Positions 57,540-64,000 of a stretch of DNA of 64,000 nt are shown piece after piece. A model generated the notes under the pieces. The model did no database searches. It saw only the letters and a list, made by a program, of their open reading frames with translations, and was not told the origin of the DNA. The stretch's first letter is position 1; each line of letters opens with the position of its first letter. Both the position numbers and the translations under genes were made by a program. This DNA comes from Ilyonectria destructans (Eukaryota; Ascomycota; Sordariomycetes; Hypocreales; Nectriaceae), in assembly GCA_020740775.1 (NCBI GenBank), contig JAHEWK010000005.1, positions 3,224,001-3,288,000 on the forward strand. Reading direction: 5' to 3'.

Positions 57540-60228
57540 ATGTTGCCCAGAGTATCGCCCAGGATTGTGCCCATCATTGTTGCAGTATTGTTCCTGGCAA
57601 TCGTGGGTTACAATACGGTAGTCCCTGGCGATGATCCCTACCGTTGCCGCGCCTTGCTCGAGAGAGGCCGCTGGATCGACCCTCCAGATGAAGAGGGGAG
57701 CCGGGCACCCTTCAAACACTGGCAACCAGATGGATGCATGCTTCACAACTATTCGCCGACCGATATCCAACAGTGCATGGAAGGCCGCGACATCGTGTTC
57801 ATCGGTGACTCGACGTCTCGCGCTGTGGCCCATGGATTAGGACGATTGGTGAGCACATTGAACACCCCCTGCCTCTCTATTTCACTCTATTTTACTTTAC
57901 TCTACATTTGGGTTAAAAAGAATAACGAGGTAAAATCCATGCTGACTTTCATATTAGCTGCAGAGAGAGGAGGCCATGGCTGACCAAGAGCTCGTCCCAA
58001 AACATTCCAACGCCAACTTCACCTACCACGGCGTCCGCATTCAAAACATCTTGAACGTTTGGTTGAATACAAGCGGCGACCCTCAATACGCTTCTTCAGT
58101 CGTGCACCTTTCAACATTCGGACGCGAAAAGAAAAATCCTCCGCCCATCAAGGACCAAAAGAGTCCGGCCCTCGTCTATATTGCTGTCGGTCCTTGGTTC
58201 ACTACTACTAAACGCACCCCATACCATACTCCGGAGGCACGAATGGCGGCCTTCCAGAATGCCGTCTTCAACGCGTCCGATATCGTAGGCGATTCGGGAT
58301 ACGACCTTTTCACCGACCCCATGGACCCCGTCGACGGTGTTGGCAACCAAATCTTCTTCACGCCTCCTTCAGGACCGGTATACACCGGTCAAATACCCAA
58401 AAATATCGAGGACAGCCATCGGCGCGGCGGGGAAACAAAGAATGTACAGAACTTTCTCCACAAGTCAAGCGACGAATTGAACTTCCCCCTCGTATGGGCT
58501 ATGCCTGAACTCGTGTATGGCCAAGACAAGGTCTGGCGCGACTCACTAATGAGCGGCATACACGTCATCGACCAGGTGGCTGAGGTACGGGCCAATATCA
58601 TGCTCAACCTCCGATGCAACGCCAAGCTGGATCGCCTCAAGCGCTATCCGTACCACCGCACTTGCTGCACTGACTATGGCAATAAACCACTTGTTCAGTT
58701 GGGCGTTGTTGCTTTTGGCCTCGCGTGGTTGATTGCCTGCGTCGTTGATGAGCTCTTAGATCTCATGACCAAGCGCAACGAGCCTCGATCGATTTTGCTA
58801 AGCATGGAAGCAGGTTGTTTCATCTTGGCTCCGCTCATGTGCTACTATGCTGATCGAACGCAACTGATGGCCAAGGGATCTAAGGTGTGGACTTTTCACG
58901 ACTTCGTCATTCTTTGCATCCCCTGCATAGCTATTGCCCTAGTGACTATCCGCAAGTCTCTTTCGCCAATACGCAAAGACGATATTCTCATGCAACAAGA
59001 CCAGCCGTTTCTGTCTCGGGATCAGATGGATGAATGGAAGGGCTGGATGCAATTCATTATTCTCATCTATCATTGGGTGAACTCCCGCTCAGGCTCTATT
59101 CATATCCTTATTCGAGTTTTGGTTGCCGCCTATCTCTTCCAAACCGGATACGAACATACCCAGTTCTTCTTGAAGAAAAAGGACTTCTCATTCAACCGCG
59201 TCGCATCAGTTTTATTACGCCTCAACCTCTTGACTTGTTCATTGGCCTTCTTTATGAACACAGACTATATGTTCTATTACTTTTCACCTCTTGTTACCTT
59301 TTGGTTTCTCGTCGTCTATGCTACTATGGCTATTGGTCATAAGAGATATAATGGCCATACTTGGTTGCTTCTGGCAAAGATTTTCATCTCTGCCCTTCTA
59401 GTCTCTGGTATTGCTTTCGCCACTCCTGTCACTGAGTGGGTATTCACTTTGCTCCGGACCGTTTTTTATATCCAATGGAGCCTTCTCGAGTGGCAGTCTC
59501 GACTTTCACAGGATCTTTTTATTGTCTATATTGGCATGCTCCTTGGATTAGCAAACTTCAAGTTCCAAAGCCAAGGAAGTGTGGGATTTAACCTTCGCAT
59601 CTTCTTAGCTATAGTGGGTTTTATGGCCACTACTGCATACTTCTATGCTAACTGGAAGGACGATCGGATATGGCATCCTTATACTTCATTTATTCCTATA
59701 TTGGGATTTATTGCGATGCGAAATATCACCACGCGGACTCGAAACTACCATTCGAAGGCCATGGCCTGGCTCGGGCGATGCTCCTTGGAAACCTATACGC
59801 TCCAATTTCATCTACTTCTAGCTGCCGATACACAAGGAGTCCTGCTTATCGGCGGTCTTAATACCGATGGAGATGTCATAGGCCGTTGGAAATCCCTTAT
59901 CGTCATTGTCCCAGTCTTCCTCTGGATCAGCTCCGTGGCGGCGACAGGAACTGGACATCTTATCCAGGCTATCCTCCACGCATCACCAGCGATAGAAAAG
60001 CTGGGCAGGCCCCCTGGTGTCAGGTTTATGGCACAAATACCCACGCAAAACCTCTCCTCCTTAATCAATTCTTCCCAATTTCGGGTTGCCATGCTACTTA
60101 TTACGCTCTGGCTACTTAACCTCTTGAGTCCTGGTATGACAGAGGCAGCGGTCTATAACAACTCGACTCTCCGCGACCTTCAATACGACAGCTACAGTGC
60201 GGTACCGCAATGGAACCCAGTGATATAA
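57540..60228 (+). CDS. CAS1-like O-acetyltransferase (polysaccharide/glycan acetylation)
   Basis: Exons 57540..57848 and 57964..60228; 857 aa. A signal anchor (residues 10-27) is followed by a lumenal SGNH-like part with the Ser of F-I-G-D-S-T-S-R. Then comes a membrane domain of about 10-12 hydrophobic segments from residue about 335 (10TM acyltransferase, Cas1/CASD1 type). Relatives acetylate capsular glucuronoxylomannan in Cryptococcus and sialic acid in animals, using acetyl-CoA in the Golgi. The 115-base intron falls between the GDS block and the rest; its acceptor was chosen because it restores the frame. Length and layout fit the family. Confidence 0.9.
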
Positions 60229-60293
60229 TGGAAGATTTTGGCAGGAAGGGGACTAGCTTGTGCTATAGGGCGCATAAAGAGGCAGTGCCTTTA

Positions 60294-60576
60294 GCAGACT
60301 GTTGAAAAATTATCAATCTTTCCAGTTTTAACAGTTTTACTTTCTTTCTACAGGCTTAGCCCAGATTTATTAGCTAGTATATTATTTCTACCTTTTTCTG
60401 CCCTATTATTATTAAAACAGACTAATTAAATTAAGAATAATCATAACTTTAATAATATTATTATAATTAATAGATTCTGAATTAGTTAGTAGGAGCTCTA
60501 TAGGCCTAGATATAGGTAAAATAGCCTATACTGAATAAATAAATAATTAATAGATTTATAGACCTCATCAGTCTGC
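60294..60576. mobile_element. Short AT-rich TIR element (MITE-like)
   Basis: GCAGACTG at 60294-60301 is repeated inverted as CAGTCTGC at 60569-60576; counting the next bases, 11 of 12 positions match (GCAGACTGtTGA against GCAGACTGaTGA). The 283-base interior is very AT-rich and without ORF. No clear target duplication. Confidence 0.45.
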
Positions 60577-60922
60577 ACTGTAAGACGAAGGGAGAGACAT
60601 CTTGTTCTGTTGGGATAGCGGTTGGTCGAGGTGTGTGAGGATACAAGGATGGCTGGAATGCAGGAGGGCCTGCAGAGCTTTTATATCCATCAGGATTTTG
60701 CCTTTTCCAAGATCTAGCTTTTCCAGCAGATCTAACTTTTCCAAGATACAGCTATTCCTGCAGCTTATTAAGGTATTAGGAAAGATAACCAGTTAGACTA
60801 GAGACCTTAGTCTATTTGAGTAACTGTTAATCTTTAAATAGACTGGATATATAGTCTGTATTGTTAATACTATTATTGGTGTTTTTCTTTTTACTGTTAA
60901 GCTTCTAGTCCCCCCTCTGGGT

Positions 60923-61561
60923 ATGTGTGTACTAGGGCACCATAACCTCTTGATATTCACCCTCACTAAGTACAGCTATATTATAGCCTTTAACTCAGAT
61001 TTACTTATACTTAATATAATAGACTATTACTTTCTTACGCCTATAGCAGATATAGCGGTACCTTATACATACTGGCTTAACGAGCAGGATACTGAAGTTG
61101 GAAAGCAGCTAGTTAGGTCCTATATGATGCTTATCGAGCCAAACTAGGCTCACTACAAGCAAATCGTTAATAAGGCGCTGGCTTCGGGTGATTTCGATAT
61201 GAAGATTGTAAACTGTATATTCGCAAAGTCGGCTATAACTCTACCTCACCGACGACTCGTATTGCTCTCAGGAGAGTTCCAGGCTTCGAACCACAGCAAG
61301 TATCTTACTATCAACGAGGGCGAGGAGTGGAACGCCATGGGGCAGATCTCGAGGTATTATCTTGTCCACTTCAGTGACTGGCCGCTGCCAAAGCCGTGGA
61401 AGCATCGGACGAAGCAGCAGTGGGAGAATGCGCTACCTGCCTGTCCCAATGACGACGTGGAGAAGTCAGACCGACCGTGATGCGCAGACCGTGTCATGTG
61501 GACTGGATTGTATGAGGATTACTATAGTGGCAAGGAGAAGTTGTGCAAGTTTCTGAGTTAA
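60923..61561 (+). pseudogene. Glycosyltransferase family 8 relic with two in-frame stops
   Basis: One continuous frame reads like the second half of a fungal GT8 (galactinol-synthase/glycogenin-like). It has N-S-D-L-L-I-L-N, where the metal-binding D-S-D is changed to N-S-D, then P-Y-T-Y-W-L, D-M-K-I-V-N, L-P-H-R-R, H-F-S-D-W-P-L-P-K-P-W and a C-terminal C-A-D-R-V-M-W-T-G-L-Y. Stops at 61145-61147 (TAG) and 61478-61480 (TGA) break it. The Asp-to-Asn change is G-to-A and both stops can arise by a single C-to-T or G-to-A transition. The 5' half dissolves into AT-rich sequence (60577-60922). Confidence 0.75.
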
Positions 61562-61958
61562 CAGTCCAAAACTCCATATATGTAGTACTATATACGCATT
61601 GACCATATGAATATTTTATACCCCATGGTCACCCATTGAGACATAAACTTGGCAAACAATCAATCCACAGTTTATCCATGCCACAGAGCGTTGAGGCCCT
61701 CGACTTTGTCAGTTGGTCTACGTGTTGAACATAGGCCGTAGTCATGAACCCCTCAACAACCGAGTTTGCCGCGTAATTTCCACAAATAACGCATCACACC
61801 CATTTCCCAGTTCAAACCTGCCTCTGAAGCACACATGGGATTTACAGAACCTGACATTCTTCAGCTTCCAATGACCGACTCGAAACGGGTGCCCATGCAC
61901 AACTGATGCGATCGACGTGCCCACTCAGCCAACTCACGGCAATGCCAATCTCAACCGG
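61562..61958. other. Intergenic, no supported gene
   Basis: Between the GT8 relic and the CCCH gene stop; nothing recognisable. Confidence 0.6.
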
Positions 61959-63467
61959 CTACCCTTTCCAGGGCTTCACTGTGTGTCGATCCAGCTTGTG
62001 CATTTCCCTCGAGAATTTGCAATTCGCCTTAGTGCAGGAACAGTTATGCCCGTAGAAACACAATACGTCGTGGCACTGCAGCCCAGTATGGCAAACATCC
62101 AGTCTGAGCTGTCTCTTGTATGCTAGCTTTTCTCCACTCGTCAACGGACCGTGGGAATAGATGCAGCCACCAGAACAGGAACCGCTCAGCTGATACATGC
62201 GGCAGTATCGCATGTTGACTCTTCTCGTTTTGTGTAGCCAGTCTTCCAAGTCTCTCTTGGCTGGCTCGGGGAGTTTCTTGTCGACCCGCTGGCCTTCATT
62301 GTTCACGTAGACCGCATTTGGGGTATCTTGAGTGTCGTTTTCGGTATTTCTGCCTGCTGCAGCGGCCCAAGTTACGCCTGAAGAGAGTCCGTTTGATGCC
62401 GTTCGTGCTGCAGGTTGCTCGGCAAGTGGCCTCGAGACATCGTCGACCTTTACCGGTCTATCACGAAACACCGAATTCATCGTCATCGACTTCAATCTCA
62501 ACTCTTTCACCTCCCTGCCCACCCGGAAGCTATGAAGAAGAGTCACCCGATCGAAAACCTCCTTGTCGTCAACATAGTCTTCTAGGAGCCGAACATACCC
62601 ATTATCATGGGAAGCTCCCATGATAATGTGGCGGCAAGTAGGGTTCTTCGCAAAGTGCTTGAACACACCTGGCCTTGAATGAGAATTAAGCCCGGCAAAT
62701 GGTTATTGACTGCACTCACCTTGAACCTTTTTGTCAACACGGTCTTTCCCACTGCCAACTAGCACAAAGTCGGCCGTTTCGTATGCCTGAGAGAAATCCT
62801 TGGCAAATTCGACAATGCTTCGAGACTCTGGGAGTATTCCTGCCCTGGAAAGAAGTTGAGATAGCCCATGCTCGTTGGCAAACCCCTTGGTGATGACGGG
62901 CAAGTGAGCTAATTCCGGGTGCTCGTTTTGCATGTGCTCTCTAACTTGGTCTCGAAGATCCACGGCAGCCCTTCGTCCGCCCTTGTCGCTCGCATAATAC
63001 TCATCCTTGAACTGCAAGATTGTCAATACTGTTGCGGAACAGGGGAGCTAATGTTGCACGTACGATGTACTGATCAGGGTCCGCGTCAATCAACAACAGG
63101 ATGAAGGAACTTTGGTCCTATGCATGGTAAGAAACTGAGAAGAGACGGTCCACGCGCGAAATGGCTTTGGTGGTTTGAGACATACGATTGAGGCTTGAAG
63201 CTGTTCATATTTGAGTCTCAATTCATCCGCCTCCTGTTGCAACACACGTCTCGATAGCCTTTCACTTTCCAAGTCCCTCGAAGCGTCGGTAAATCGAGTT
63301 ACGAGATCAGAAAGCGTTGTCGCAAAACCCTTAAACGTTTAGCCCAAAGCGCGATGTACGTGCCTTGTCTTTGGGTTGCTCACCTTTAACCACTGATTCT
63401 TCTCGTTCTCGGCAGCTTGAGCAGCCGCTAATCGCTTCGCGAAATCTTCAACAAGGTGAGCGCTCAT
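61959..63467 (-). CDS. CCCH zinc-finger protein with N-terminal coiled coil
   Basis: Exons on the minus strand: 63467..63384, 63329..63186, 63117..63064, 63011..62720, 62668..61959; 427 aa. An N-terminal coiled coil (residues 5-75) is followed by a globular domain starting L-L-L-I-D-A-D-P-D (77-240). Its acidic start and the later G-S-G-K-D-R-V-D-K-K and I-M-G-A-S-H-D-N-G-Y suggest a NYN/PIN-like nuclease fold. Cys/His clusters follow near the C-terminus, the first as C-R-M-Y-Q-L-S-G-S-C then C-I-Y-S-H (CCCH type). Such proteins usually bind RNA. The nuclease idea is inference from the acidic motif; zinc-finger assignment is good. Confidence 0.82.
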
Positions 63468-64000
63468 CTTGATGAGCTAGAACCACCTTTCGTGTCGCTT
63501 CTTTAAGAAGTATGATGAGAATTCAACGACGGCGTCAATGATAAACCCTTTCACATTTCTAGCCGCCGGCCCGCCATCGGCCGCGTTGGGCGGCAATGTA
63601 TGCCTGCTGAGGCCTCCCAAAGGATTCATGGGCTTTTGGGAAATGTATCTGATGATATTTAGCTACATTATTGGTGGCCTGGTTGGACTGGGAACCAACA
63701 TGCATATCTAGGTCGCATCAGGCGGTCACTTTGTCTCATGTATACCAACAGGACATGATTGCGAGCTGACCACCGAGGTACCCTGGTCAAATAAAGCATG
63801 ACAGCGCTTGGAGAGCTTCGCTTATTGGATTGTGTACAGAGTGACAGAGCCACCATGCTGTATTGACCTCGGCATCTTGTGGGTCCATCATCCATCCTCG
63901 TTGCACTCGTGTTGGTGGAATGCGGGGTGCATCCTCCAAATACCTACAGGTCCCAGGCCTGTGGATATTCCAGTTATATGGATGAGGCTGTCGGCTCCAT
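63468..64000. other. Right end of window, no supported gene
   Basis: Promoter side of the CCCH gene; a short minus-strand ORF (63668-63895) has no recognisable domain. Confidence 0.5.

Overview
The window is nuclear DNA of a filamentous ascomycete. It has spliced genes with many 48-70 base GT-AG introns, a Zn2Cys6 regulator, HET-domain genes, P450s, MFS transport and CAS1 genes. Three decayed genes carry in-frame stops of the C-to-T / G-to-A kind, as expected from repeat-induced point mutation (RIP). No PKS, NRPS or terpene synthase was seen, and no rRNA, tRNA or CRISPR array. The exact species cannot be told from the sequence. Exon models were built by hand from splice signals, reading frame and family motifs.

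Layout. 1-12.2 kb is mixed: the 3' end of a carboxylesterase gene, a kinase-like gene, a P450 (P450-1), a C36A17 tract with an AT-rich block, a GDSL-lipase relic, a BBE-type FAD oxidase, an F-box gene and a diverged tandem duplication. 12.7-16.3 kb is one large secreted Thr-rich protein of unknown role. 17.3-45.2 kb looks like one co-regulated catabolic gene cluster: amidohydrolase, two 3-hydroxyisobutyrate-dehydrogenase-like enzymes, an NADPH-P450 reductase, an SDR, a carboxymuconolactone-decarboxylase-like protein, two P450s, an MBL-fold hydrolase, a divergent homogentisate-dioxygenase-like protein, a HET gene, an MFS transporter, a carboxylesterase and a Zn2Cys6 regulator. 45.6-64 kb is again mixed: a second HET gene, a secreted protein, a membrane protein, a helicase relic, CAS1, a short TIR element, a GT8 relic and a CCCH zinc-finger gene.

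How the cluster may work (inference). Hydrolases (amidohydrolase, carboxylesterase, MBL-fold) would unmask a substrate. Two P450s fed by a cluster-borne reductase would hydroxylate it. The HGD-like enzyme would open an ortho- or para-diol ring. SDR, HIBADH-like and CMD-like enzymes would process the product, the MFS protein would move substrate or product, and the Zn2Cys6 protein would control the set.

The strongest new signal is a 7-mer, TGTGGGG/CCCCACA. Almost every promoter of this cluster has it, mostly 90-230 bases upstream of the start codon. The HGD/MBL divergent promoter has a perfect inverted pair. The same motif occurs twice upstream of the distant P450-1, which suggests that gene is an outlying member of the regulon.
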